The position numbers and the translations under genes are program-made. From NCBI GenBank assembly GCA_030533445.1, contig CM060082.1, forward strand, positions 37,012,817 to 37,076,816: DNA of 64,000 bases, written 5' to 3'. The DNA comes from Cyprinodon diabolis. Taxonomy: Eukaryota; Chordata; Actinopteri; Cyprinodontiformes; Cyprinodontidae. How positions within the stretch are numbered: the first letter of the stretch is position 1; the number at the start of each line of letters is the position of its first letter. The notes under the pieces were generated by a model. It searched no databases. It was not told the DNA's origin and was given only the letters and a program-made list of their open reading frames with translations. Of the stretch, positions 52,684 to 63,144 are shown piece after piece.

Positions 52684-55600
52684 ATGCTTCCTGCTACCCT
52701 CTATCCAAGGCCAACACCACCTTCTCTTTGGCTCTGCTCAGGAAGCTGAGTGAGGACAACAGCACTGCAAATATCTTCTTCTCTCCTTTCAGCATCTCTG
52801 CAGCTCTGGCTATGGTGATGATGGGAGCCAGAGGCAACACAGCCTCTCAGATATCAGAGGTTGTATGTAGAATACAGCATTTAACTTTTGTAAATTTCTG
52901 TAGTTAAGTGTTTCCCTCTTCTATCTTCTTTTTTCAGGTATTTTACTCTGATTTCTTCTCTTTTTATTGGGCGTCTGTTCACTAGCTCTGGTCTTCTTTG
53001 TCCTCAGTGTTTGGAAATCCAGGAGTGTCAGAATGATGTACACAATCTGTTTGCCAAGCTGCTGGGAAAGCTCAACCAGCCAGGAGCTCCATTTGATCTC
53101 AGTGTTGCCAACAGATTGTATGGAGATCAGTCCTACAGCTTTCTGCAGGTGAGGGAGTGTTAATGTTCAACATGGACACATAGTAAATAACTATTTCAGG
53201 AGGAAGTCGTAGATGTGTTGTTTGTGCTTTCAGGAGTTTTTAACCCAAACCAGGTCCTACTATAACTCAGAGATGGAGTCTGTAGATTTCAGAACCAGCT
53301 TTGAGGAAGCCAGGGTCAAGATCAACAGCTGGGTAGAGGAGCAGACAAAAGGTGGATCATGCAACACCATCAGTTCATTGCATGACCCCACTCATCTCAC
53401 ACAATGATGATAAAGAAGGCTAAAGAGGATGAGCTCCATCTGGTGGATCACTGTGGGCGCCCTGTCACACCCTGACTTCCCTGAATCTCCCAAAACTCTG
53501 GCATACGCTGAACTTTCTATGTATTTTTTCAATTTTGGGTGTAAATATAGTGTATTCATAACGACATCATTCCAACAACAGCCTAACTTATGCATAACGC
53601 ATGGCAGCGTAATGCCAATGAAATGATTCACAAGCCAGTGTCCTGACGGGGGCAGCAATGTGCCTGGTCTGCATAAAAATATGTCCTTGATCGCAGTATT
53701 AACCTAGCTGCTGTTTAGCGCCCGCCCAAAAAAAGAATAAATAATTAAGGAAAAAGAAAGAAAGAGGGTTTACAGTCCCACCAGATTCGGTGTCACGTCT
53801 GCTAGGCAGTATGTTGATAATGTCTGCGGGCGAGAACGCAGGGAGGATCCATCACTCTCACCTTCTCTCTGACCGTATGACTGGGATGTGTTCAAGTGGG
53901 AAAATGACAGTTTCCTTCTGTGAACCCCCTTTTGTACCAAACTGCTTCCAATACGCCATTATATAGTAACTAAGGGTGACCAGATTTGGGTTTCTGAAAA
54001 GGAGGATACTTCAGTCTTCAGCAGGCGGGGGGAAGCAAGGTAAGGCAGGTGGGAGGAAGCATACTGTCACTGGGTCGGGTTTGGTCGCTCCGTCCCCCGC
54101 TGGCTCCCCGCCCCCATCCATATGGGTTCCCGGAACAGCCCCGGAGCACACGGCTCTGTTCTGCTGCACTGTAGTTGACCAAAAAAGTAGGACATGTTCG
54201 GGAAAAAGAGGACATCTTGTCACCCTACAGTAGCTGTAATTTAGAAACACGTTTAGCGATCGTCTGAAACATGTCAAATACGTTGATATGTGTTGGAGAT
54301 AAGTTCTTGATAAGTTATGCACAAGTAACGCCGAGGTTTTGGCTAAGCTACTGTAGAACCACGACTTATGAGTAACTTACACTTAACTTATGTCAACAAT
54401 CAGATAACTTACCTGTAACTTATGGCCCATGTTTGAGCATCAAAGCTCGTACTTGTCGTATGTCCACGTGTGCCAGCGTGTTCCAGCGTACTTTGGCGTG
54501 CTCATAACTTATACAAAACATGTACATAACTTATCCAACGTATGCCAGCATTTTTGCCAGATTTTGGGTACGTCAGGCATATGCTGGTCTAAATCATCAA
54601 GGTGTGACAGAGGCTTGATACTGTGATGTTAGAAACTGCAGCCTCTATTGTGTTTTTTCTCATTTGATCCATTTTGTCACCAGGTAAAATCAAGGATGTG
54701 GTTCCTCAAAACATGGTGGACAACAGCGCCAGGATTATCCTGGTAAATGCTTTATACTTCAAAGGTTACTGGCATAAGCAATTTCTCGGAGACGACACTT
54801 CTACCAGAGAGTTTAGACTGAACAAGGTAAACCTGAGCACAAACATTAAGCATTGTTTTAGACATGTGGATTTTGTCAATTAGATTAAAATTAATCATTT
54901 ACTGAGCTTATCTTTTCTTTTTTATTTTACTGATTCATCTCCGTGTCTCCTTGCATTTTTTGCCTCTTAACTTTTATCTCATTACCAGAAGTACAAAAAA
55001 AGTTGGACCAAACTAATATTAGCAACTGCTAAGAATTAAAATAATTTTACATTTTTCTAACGAATTTTTCCATCTTATTTAGTTTTTGTTTAATCAAACC
55101 AAAAGAGAAGAATGACTCGATTTTAACCAATTAAACAGAATGTCTGCCTTCACTATAAAGGACTTTTAAAATAGCTCTTTTGGAAATAAAAATCCATCGA
55201 TAAAGTGAATATAGAGTTCAATGTGTTGAAAATAATATGACTCTGCAGGACCCATGGTAAATACCTATTTATCCCTTTAGTTTTACACGAAAACTACACT
55301 ATAAACTACCTCAACAGGCGTGTATCCCTTTAATCATGTACAAAGAAACAGTTTAATTACTTACTTTATGGTGTTTTTTGAAGAGTATGGCGGTCTGACC
55401 TCAAATAGATTTTTTTGTTTCTGTCATGGTTTTAACTAAGATCTGACCCAAAAAGCAGTAAACCAAAACAGAAGACCAGGGAAAAAGCTTAACAGGTTTA
55501 TTTAGGGGATTGTGAAGAATCCAGTGTTGCTCTGAACACTGCTCAACCGGAACTGAAAGGTAAGGGGAAGACACTGCGGTTAGTTCAGGCTCGGTGGGAA

Positions 55601-58385
55601 ATTTGATTCTCGAAATTGAAGAGGAGAAATAGATTGCTGACTCACATTTCAAGAGAAGTTGTTGACTCTTTGATTCCAGTCTGTGTGCGGTAGTTCCAGT
55701 GTTTGTCTGATTCGGTGGAGGGCGGACAGGGTTTATCCAGAATGCAGTTGTTTGTAGGTGAACAGAGAAGCTGACTGCCACTCAGATTTCCTGCGATACT
55801 TGAACGGGTCGTAGTGGAGATTAATCCCTTGATCAGTGTGAAGCTCAAACGATCTCTGGAGGAAAAGTTGATTCAAACCTCCAATTTAAATCCTCAACTC
55901 AGCTTGAAGCTCAGATGATCCTTCCAGGGTGAGAAGGTCTGAAAAATCCAGTTTGCAGGATGACTTCCTGCCGAGAGGCAAAGACAAAAAAAAAAACAAG
56001 ATTAAAACTCAGGTTGACAAGAACTCAGTTTGACTCAGAAAAACTCAGCTTGGCTAGAGTACCCAAAACTGGCAAACACTCTGGCGTCGAGGTAGTGACA
56101 ATCAGCAGCTTAAGAGGCCCCAGGCACCTCCTGGTGGAGGAAGGGAGACAAACACAGAAAAAACACATACACAGACAGACTTCCTGACAGTTACATGACT
56201 AAAGGGATGAACGGTGATAAACTAAAGGGATAAATTGGGATAAACTAAGGGATAGACAGGACTAGCATACGCATATGCAAACCTGACGTGTTGTGCATGC
56301 ATATTAACTATGAGTATGCTGGTCTGACGGGGTATGCTGATCTGATAGAACACCAGTGATTTCAGCCAGTTCAGTTACTCAGCCAAAAAAACTGAACAGA
56401 GACCAGGTAAACTTGCCTTGTCTTACCTTGATCATTAAAATTTAAAAAGGGCTAATATCGATCCAATTTTTTTCTGTTTCTTTTTCAGAGAACAACGAAA
56501 CCCGTGGAAATGATGACACAGGAATCCAAATTCCATTTTAACTTCATTTCTGAAGTCAGCTGTAAGGTGAGGAACCATGTAATCAGTCCGCCCCAAGTGT
56601 TGTATTCTTTAATGATTTCATCTATCTTTTAAAATAGACTCAATAAAATTACAGCAAAAATACCCTATTTGTGTCTGTGTCCTTTGTTTTATTTAATGTC
56701 TAAAACTTGCTATACAGATCCTGGAGATGCCTTACAGTGGGAAGGAGATGAGCATGATCATACTTTTACCTAAAGATATAACAGACAATACAACAGGTCT
56801 GGAGCAGGTAGGACTCTTATTCTCACAGATTGGTAAAACTCAATATCTAGGCTGAAACATCTGATGATCGACATTTCATCCATCCAGCTGGAGGAACATC
56901 TGACTTATGAGAAACTCAACAAGTGGACTCATCCAAGCAAGATGAGACGCCGCAAGATCAGAGCATCGCTGCCTCGATTCAAGGTGGAGGAGAATTATGA
57001 TCTGGACAAAGTCCTGAGCCGCATGGGCATGGTGGATGCTTTTGATGAGACAAAATGTGACTTCTCTGGTGAGACGTGCGGCAGGAAAGATAATACAGAT
57101 GTAGTTTGGTTGACTGTTAGAATAACAAATCTTGCAGAGGTGCTGAAGCAATGATCTTTTTGATTTATGTAACATGTTGTCTGTTGTTTAAGGACAAGCT
57201 ATGATTTAAATTATTTAAAGTCGTAGGGAATCGGCTGTTCCAACCAATTCTCCTGAGTGGTGCCCGAATTTACAGGAGTGACTAAAGAGAATGTGATTGG
57301 TCGTTTATCAAGGGGTCGGGGTTGTTGTAGCTGAAGGTTTGCAACCAAGTTTAATTGTGACGGGTTTATCTGGAGCATCTTGGCGACCAGTTAGCAACTT
57401 AGTGCTAGTAGGTTCCCAATGGGAAATTCCATTGGGACCAAGCGGCTCTAAATTGGTGACTTAGAAACGACACTGTCAAGGAACGCTATGGACAGAGGAA
57501 ACATGCAAGAGGAGGAGAGTTTAGTGTCAGAGGTCGTGGATGAGTCTCCATCATATTTAGAGGAGGAAAGCGGGGGCGAAACGGTTGTGGAAGAGGACGG
57601 AAGGAGGCAGAAGCTTTGTTTTGTGTAGAAGGCTTACAGCCGTACATGTTGAGCCCTTGCCTCGCAACGCTGCAGTTCTGTTAGCTCTACGCCTGCCGAA
57701 GACACAGACGTCCATCACTGTGAACACTGGGAGGGAACTCAATGATTAAGTAATGAATTATTTTCTTAATCTTATTTCAACCGTTGTGTATATTAGCTGC
57801 AACATATGCAACAATTAAGATCCGATTACCGAAATAATTTGATTGACAGATGACCGTTGATATATGATTGGCCGAATTTAGGTGTACAAGCTGACGTATA
57901 ACTAACTGGCCTGCATAAAAATAACGGGGGGAAAAAACACAGATTTTAAGACTTATAGAAATTTTCAAACTTTTGGGACAATATCGTCTGATACATGTTC
58001 AGCCGAATGATTTAAAACTTAAATATGATTTCCCTACGACTTTAAGGTGGATTTTAGTCACATAAAAGGACTCACAAATGAATATTCTCAGATATTTACT
58101 ATGCATTAATGCATATATGGTTTGTATTAAAATGAATTTCTTGTCTCATCCTGGACAGGGATGTCTGGTAACAAGGAGCTCTTTCTGTCCAAAGTCTCCC
58201 ACAAGGCTTTTGTGGAGGTCAACGAGGAGGGAACTGAGGCTGCTGCTGCTTCCAATGCAGAAGGAATATACTATGGTTTTTCGGATTCAGCATCTTTCTA
58301 TGCTGACCACCCTTTCCTCTTCTTCATCCGCCATAACCCCACTCTGAGCATCCTCTTCGCCGGACGCTTCTGCTCCCCTGAATGA
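52684..58385 (+). CDS. serpinb1l: Clade B serpin copy C (leukocyte elastase inhibitor-like), eight coding exons
   Basis: Ov-serpin protease inhibitor, predicted cytosolic. Exons: 52684-52862, 53008-53148, 53234-53351, 54684-54826, 56489-56566, 56718-56807, 56888-57068, 58159-58385. Lengths 141, 118, 143, 78, 90 and 181 equal those of copy B. Landmarks: [121 protein letters not shown] hinge, [20 protein letters not shown]. About 385 codons. Oddity: the ATG at 52684 is followed by CTTCC where GCTTCC is expected, so it is one base short of the serpin frame (LSKANTTF). This is either a start-region frameshift or a lost G in assembly. Introns carry a nested MITE pair, a solo LTR and a TTAA element. 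Adjacent exon 2 sequence is nearly identical to copy B, implying recent duplication. Confidence 0.88.
53460..54612. mobile_element. MITE with CCTGTCACACC...GGTGTGACAG ends, hosting another MITE
   Basis: Left end CCTGTCACACCCTGAC and right end AAGGTGTGACAGAGG are inverted. Inside are many ATAACTTAT/CGTATG words (ACTTATGCATAACGCATGG at the left; TAACTTAT at 54386-54535). The element at 53973-54226 is nested in it. It lies in the exon 4/5 intron of copy C. Confidence 0.6.
53973..54226. mobile_element. Nested hAT-like MITE (AGGGTGAC ends)
   Basis: Begins AGGGTGACCAGATTTGGG and ends GACATCTTGTCACCCT, giving inverted termini AGGGTGAC/GTCACCCT. The GC-rich interior holds GGCGGGGGGAAGC and CCCGCTGGCTCCCCGCCCCC. 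Flanking bases do not give a convincing duplication. Confidence 0.7.
54830..55421. other. Copy C intron, nothing recognised
   Basis: AT-rich intronic DNA between exon 5 and the solo LTR. Short words AAACTACACTATAAACTACC and AAAGGGAT recur near the LTR (also at 56195-56260). Confidence 0.4.
55422..56189 (-). mobile_element. Solo LTR in the copy C intron
   Basis: Minus strand: TGTCAGGAAGTCTGTCTG to AGTTAAAACCATGACA, with AATAAACCTGTTAAGC near the 3' end and TTTTTGGGTCAGATC after it. Flanks GTTTC (55417-55421) and GTTAC (56190-56194) form a 5-bp duplication with one mismatch. It shares the CTTGGCTAGAGTACCCAAAA and GGCAAACACTCTGGCGTCGA blocks with 25769-26508, so the same LTR family struck both serpin copies. 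Confidence 0.78.
57219..58041 (+). mobile_element. 823-bp non-autonomous element with TTAA target duplication
   Basis: Ends AGTCGTAGGGAA and TTCCCTACGACT are inverted, flanked by TTAA at 57215-57218 and 58042-58045. TTAA duplication points to the piggyBac or Kolobok superfamily. Inside, from an ATG at about 57490, an acidic frame reads [20 protein letters not shown] and ends at TGTTTTGTGTAG. A second stretch reads [16 protein letters not shown] in a different frame. These look like a transposase or accessory exon remnant. It sits in the last intron of copy C. Confidence 0.75.
58159..58385 (+). CDS. serpinb1l: Serpin copy C terminal exon with reactive-centre loop
   Basis: After the phase-1 acceptor CAG|GG ATG, the exon reads [31 protein letters not shown] hinge, [14 protein letters not shown], then [15 protein letters not shown]. 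Seventeen residues from the first Glu of EEGT place P1 at Tyr and P1' at Gly, suggesting a chymotrypsin- or cathepsin-like target. The hinge is fully small-residue, as in inhibitory serpins. Confidence 0.9.
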
Positions 58386-58389
58386 GATG

Positions 58390-59395
58390 CCTGCTTCATA
58401 TAAAGTTGCATCCAATGCAGCACAATGATTTTATAGTAACGATTACCCTTCATATATTCTTCAGTAAAAGCTTTGTTTAGTGAGAAATATTGTAAAAACT
58501 AAAAAAACAGAAAAAAGAAAAGGGGCTTATTTTATGGTAAACCAGCTCCCATTTTTTTTAGACGTACTGTAAGAGAAAAATAGCCATTTAAATTAACAAT
58601 CCACTTAATTCTTTGGTTATATACACTGGCTGCTATATTTGTACTAATGTTAGAATACTAGCTTCACTTTAAATCCTTTAAATTCTTTTCTTTTTGACCT
58701 AACAGCTACTATTAATTGTAGTGAGGCTGATAAACATGGTACTGTATGCGGGTCGGCTGTTCTGCTTGTATTTTTCTTGTGTTGCTTCTCAAAGGATGCA
58801 GCAGAGAGCAACATTAAGGGAGCTTACAGTTTTCCTTAACTGTTAAGTAACACAAACCGGTACTTTAGGCACATGACCATCACATGTAACTCATGCACCA
58901 ACCCTTTAAATTGGATCTGCTGAATTGCAAAAGCAATCCCCAATCTTCACGCTAGATGTTTTTCTGTTTTTTTCAGAACACGACACACAATTCTCATGCT
59001 TTTAACAGAATTTACATAAGGAAAATGTCTTGTTTACGCTAAAACACACTAATTTGAAATTATATTGACAATTTGTTTTACTTTAGAGGTAACTCATCAA
59101 ATGGACAAACAGCTGCAACAGACTTTTACAGTCAGCAGTCAGAGCTGAAGCAAAAAAAAGGTGAAGCAATCTCTTTAAGTGCAACCGAGGCCAAGATTGA
59201 AAACATAGAGCTTATTACACAGGCTCATTATACAGACTTAGACAAACTTTATTTCATTTTGTACAGCACATGACATTTCCATTTTCTTAAAGTGCAGCAG
59301 TGATCAGTTGTTAACATTGCGGGAGAAAAACATGGTGCAAAAAAACGTACTGATATGGTCGGTTTGATGCAGAGTCTGTGACATGATTTAGAGTT
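58390..59395. other. Copy C 3' flank, no further gene
   Basis: Probable 3' UTR and intergenic DNA. No clear AATAAA lies within 400 bases of the stop. The frame at 59073-59273 is unassigned. Confidence 0.4.
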
Positions 59396-59399
59396 TTTT

Positions 59400-59690
59400 C
59401 AACAGTTCAGCTGTCTGATGGCGGTGTGAAAGAAGCTGATTCAGAATCGGCTGGACCTGCATCGAATGCTGCGAAGCCTCTTCCCAGAGGGCAGCAGGGA
59501 GAACAGTCCATGGTGGGGATGTGAGGGGTTGCTGATTATGTTATGGACTTGGGATACGCAGAGATGCGATGAAATTTCTTTTATGGACGGAAGAGGAGCC
59601 TCCATGATCCTCTCTGCTGTTCCCACTTATCTTCTCACCTTCTTCCAAACTCTAGCACCATGTACAACTTTGTGTTGGTTGGATGTGACA
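59400..59690 (-). repeat. LINE-associated dispersed repeat fragment
   Basis: GCTGTCTGATGGCGGTGTGA, GCCTCTTCCCAGAGGGCAGC and TCCATGGTGGGGATGTGAGG match the style of a repeat found next to CR1/Rex-type LINEs in fish. Assignment is tentative. Confidence 0.4.
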
Positions 59691-60555
59691 TTTTCTGTAG
59701 GTGAAAATGAAATATGTTGCACAGTACGTAAAACATACTGCCTGTTCTGGGATTGTAAGGAAAAAAATGTATAAGAAATTTTACATGACCTATGTATCGT
59801 CTGTAGCACGTTTAACGGTGAAAATGGTCTAATTCAGGATTTTTTTATTCCACCCATCATTAAGTTTTACACTGAGCATATCAGTGATGAAATGTTTATT
59901 CAGTTGATGGTTTATCTATAATTTGTTGGCAAAATCGTGTTCTGAGAGGAATTCTTTTTGTTTTGAAAGTAAAGTTTGATTTTACAGGAGAATTAAGTAG
60001 TTTTAAAGATTGTGGATATGTTTTTATAATTGTGTGTAGAGTGTGATTGTAGAAAAGGTAGAAACAACTGAGAAAAGTGCAATCTCGCACAAGTACTGGT
60101 TGTGTTGTGCATATACCAGCAGGGAAGATATTTCTTCTTCCTTTATTTGCTCTAATCTCCCAAACAGAACATGTGATTAAATAAACCAAAAACTTTAGGG
60201 ACATACTTTCAAACCATCTTTTTGGGAAATAAAACCTCTGCAAATCACTAAGAGAATAATGGAAAATGTGGTGTGATATTTTTAAATGGGGTAAAATTTT
60301 ACAATACAGTCAAAAATAAATTCAATTAATCGATCAATAATCATCTAAATGGCATTGGTTCAGATTTATTTTATTCAGGTTTATCAAAATAGAGCAAGTT
60401 GAATATGAATACAGTTTCATCAGAACCATGCATTTTTTTTGTGTTAACCAATGCATGAAATTACTGTGAGACAATTACATTTAAAACTAACATGGGATAG
60501 CTTTTTCAAATGTGTATGGTTAACCTTTCTTACCATAACTGATTTTTAAATTTTA
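59691..60555. other. Unassigned AT-rich DNA
   Basis: No gene or element supported. Confidence 0.4.
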
Positions 60556-60574
60556 TGTCAGTATAATATGAGAA

Positions 60575-60965
60575 AAAATAAATCAGATTTCTGACTTTAA
60601 TGTCAGAATTCTGACTTTAATCTCAAAATTTTGACTTTTTTTCTCAGAATTCTGACTTTAATCTCAGAATTCCGACTATTTTTTGACAGCTAACAAACAT
60701 GTTAGCAACAAGCCGTAGCCATGTCTGTTTTAGATACTAAACTAGCTCTCTAGTATTAATGACCTTATGCTCTTCCATTAATGAAATAGCATCACAGAGG
60801 GACACCTCCAGAAATGAAAAGTTGCATAATCCCGTCCTTTTCCACCAGTGCGTTACTGGATTTTCCAAACAACTCTAAGATTAGAGTCAGAATTCTGAGA
60901 TTAAAGTCAGAATTCTGAGATTAATCTCAGAATTCTAAAAAAGAAGTCAGAATTCAGAGATTAAA
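60575..60965. repeat. AGAATTCTGACTTTAATCTC repeat cluster, partly inverted
   Basis: Repeated units TCAGAATTCTGACTTTAATC at 60590-60680 face inverted units GAGATTAAAGTCAGAATTCT at 60880-60960. Two further units lie at 61085-61140. EcoRI-like GAATTC cores are in every unit. Confidence 0.75.
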
Positions 60966-60969
60966 AACT

Positions 60970-61217
60970 CCAAACTAATGTTTAGAGTAGTATTTAGTAC
61001 ATTTATATGGAAGGAATGGGATTAGGGCCGTTGAAAAAAAAAGTTGATTGATTATTAAATATTATTTCAGTTTAATGTGGGAAAAAAGTCAGAATTCTGA
61101 CTTTAATCTCAGAATTCTGACTTTTATCTCACAATTCTTTTTTTTTTTTTTTTTAACGGCCCTATTCCCCTTCCTTCCATATAAATGTACTAAATACTAC
61201 TTTAAACATTAGTTTGG
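60970..61217. repeat. Long inverted repeat, 63-bp arms
   Basis: Arm 60970-61032 and arm 61155-61217 are reverse complements with about three mismatches, separated by 122 bp that contain A-rich, T-rich and TCAGAATTCTG units. It can form a large cruciform or hairpin. It lies about 10 bp left of the candidate first exon region. Confidence 0.88.
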
Positions 61218-61224
61218 TTTTTGT

Positions 61225-61459
61225 TCTGGACAGAAATCCCATGTGTGCTGTTCTGTTGCGGGGAAACAGCGCCCCCGAGCGGTCGTCCTGAAACATAACT
61301 GTCGTTGCGGTAAAGCTTTGAATTCAAACAGGCTAACAGAAAAGGTCGGCATGCCGTGATAAACAGGCATGAGCTGAACAGGAACTTAGCTTCATTCGCA
61401 CGTCAAATGAAAAAAAAAAAACAAACCAAAGGGAATAACATCTCGTTTTAAGCCTGAAG
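61225..61459 (+). promoter_or_regulatory. Candidate promoter and first exon of a gene beyond the window
   Basis: CpG-bearing sequence (GCGCCCCCGAGCGGTCG, GTCGTTGCGG) is followed by GCACGTCAAATG and a consensus splice donor, CTGAAG|GTAAGT, with exon end at 61459. CpG density is well above that of the neighbours. This suits a housekeeping-type promoter with a non-coding first exon on the plus strand. No coding exon follows before the right edge, so the gene is unidentified. Confidence 0.4.
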
Positions 61460-62220
61460 GTAAGTCCCATTTACTACGTATGTCAGTCTGTCTGTCTGTC
61501 AGTTGGCTACCCAAGCTATTCATTGTAGCTCGCTAGCTGAAGGTGAGCATGATGGCTTATTTTTTTTACCAGCTTTGTCGGAGGGAATATTTAGAAACAC
61601 GTTATTTTTTAACCGTTTTGCAAAGCTGCGTCATAAAACTACATTTTCCGCTCCTGTAAAGTCATTAAGAAATGCTTCGTAATTCAGGATGACGCTAGTC
61701 AGGCGAGTTGGCTTATTTTGACAAGTGTTGTTAGCCTCAGGCGAACCGACTATTTTCTCTTTCAGCTGCTGTATATGTTTGTTAATACTTGTTTCCACTT
61801 ATAAACCATATGAACTCCATATACCGTTGAAGGAAACAATTTCAGTAACATCTGTTGTGTACAAAGAGGCATATTTATCCGTCAGATGTGATATATTTTT
61901 ATGACAGATGCAAAGCTTGTTTATTGCTTTGGTTTAGCTGACATCTGGTCCCACATTATTGGTCACAAGGTTTGCAGAGTGACTTTTTATTTTCTATTTG
62001 CCCTTAAAGTTTGTGTGCATCCTTTATAAAGGGAGTTTTATTAAAATGTCATATATTGTGGCTTTATTTGAAAGCCTCGAAGTCAGTAAAGCAATTAGTT
62101 TATTTTTTATGTAACATTTTTTTTTATCATTAAATGAAATAGGAATTGTTTATTGGTTCATTTATTTTGCTTTGTAATTGTTTATTTGAATGAAAAGGGC
62201 AGTAAAAAAATATGCTGTAC
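61460..62220. other. Putative first intron, nothing else recognised
   Basis: (TCTG)n-like TCAGTCTGTCTGTCTGTCAG at 61483-61502. No exon supported. Confidence 0.4.
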
Positions 62221-62224
62221 CAAT

Positions 62225-62788
62225 TCATAACCAAACCTAAATAAGTAACTTTTTTCTTAAAATAAGTGCATTTTGTCTTGAATTGAGGAGGTAAAAGAGA
62301 CACTCTGCCAATGAAACAAGAACATTTACATGTAAAAAAAGAAAACACAATTATATTGTCTTATTTGAAGTGCTTATTATCTAAATATGTTATTTTAAGA
62401 GTCAAAATACTCATTTAATTGGCAAACCAATTTCCCTTTTGAAATGATGTGTAAATACACTTAATTTAGGGAATGTTTACTTATTTCTAGATCGTTTTTC
62501 CAGTGTAGTACACTGCAAATAAACAAAATCTAAGTAAGTAATTTTTGTTCTTAAAATAAGTGCATTTTGTCTTAAATTGAAGAGCTAAATGAGACACTTT
62601 GCCGATGGAACAAGACAATGTACATTTAAAATAAGAAAAAAGCAACTGTATAGTTTCATTAGAAGCACATATTAACTAATTATCTTATTTTAAGAGTAAA
62701 TAAATAATCTTATTTACCTGCTCAGATTTAGGTTAAATACACTTGATTTAAGAAATTTTTACTTATTTGTAGGTCGTTTTTGCAGTGT
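62225..62788 (-). mobile_element. Two tandem copies of MITE family M1
   Basis: 62225-62516 and 62516-62788 both carry CTTAAAATAAGTGCATTTTG, GAGACACTTTGCC-type words and a TCGTTTTTCCAGTGTA / TCGTTTTTGCAGTGTA end. They lie head to tail in the same orientation as 31272-31628. The junction GTAGTACACTGCAAATAAAC suggests adjacent insertion or a tandem dimer. Confidence 0.75.
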
Positions 62789-63144
62789 AGAGTCAAACCT
62801 TCAAATATTGTGGTTTAGTTTAGAGATCCTCTGATCAGGTTTGTCTGGATGAATGTGTTTTCTTGTTTTCCCACAATAACTTTTTTTTTTCTTTTATAAA
62901 AAGTCTGAAGTCTTTTTAATGCAGGGAATATACATTTTTCTAACTTAAAATAGTGAACTAAGAAAATGCACATGGCCCCTAACCTAATTTTGATTAAAGC
63001 TTTAAAAAAGTGCATCAAAGTTCAGGCTGTTGGTCGATGCAGTTATTGAGGGAAATATATTAAGGTTTGTTTAGCAAAATAAAAAAAATAATAAAAATAA
63101 AAAAACTAAGAAATATAATGCGCAATATTTACACACAATGATTA

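Noticed and set aside
3057..58385. A wholly new gene system rather than a serpin cluster
   Set aside because: All supported host exons belong to one known family (clade B serpins). The novelty lies in loop divergence and rearrangement, not in a new gene class.
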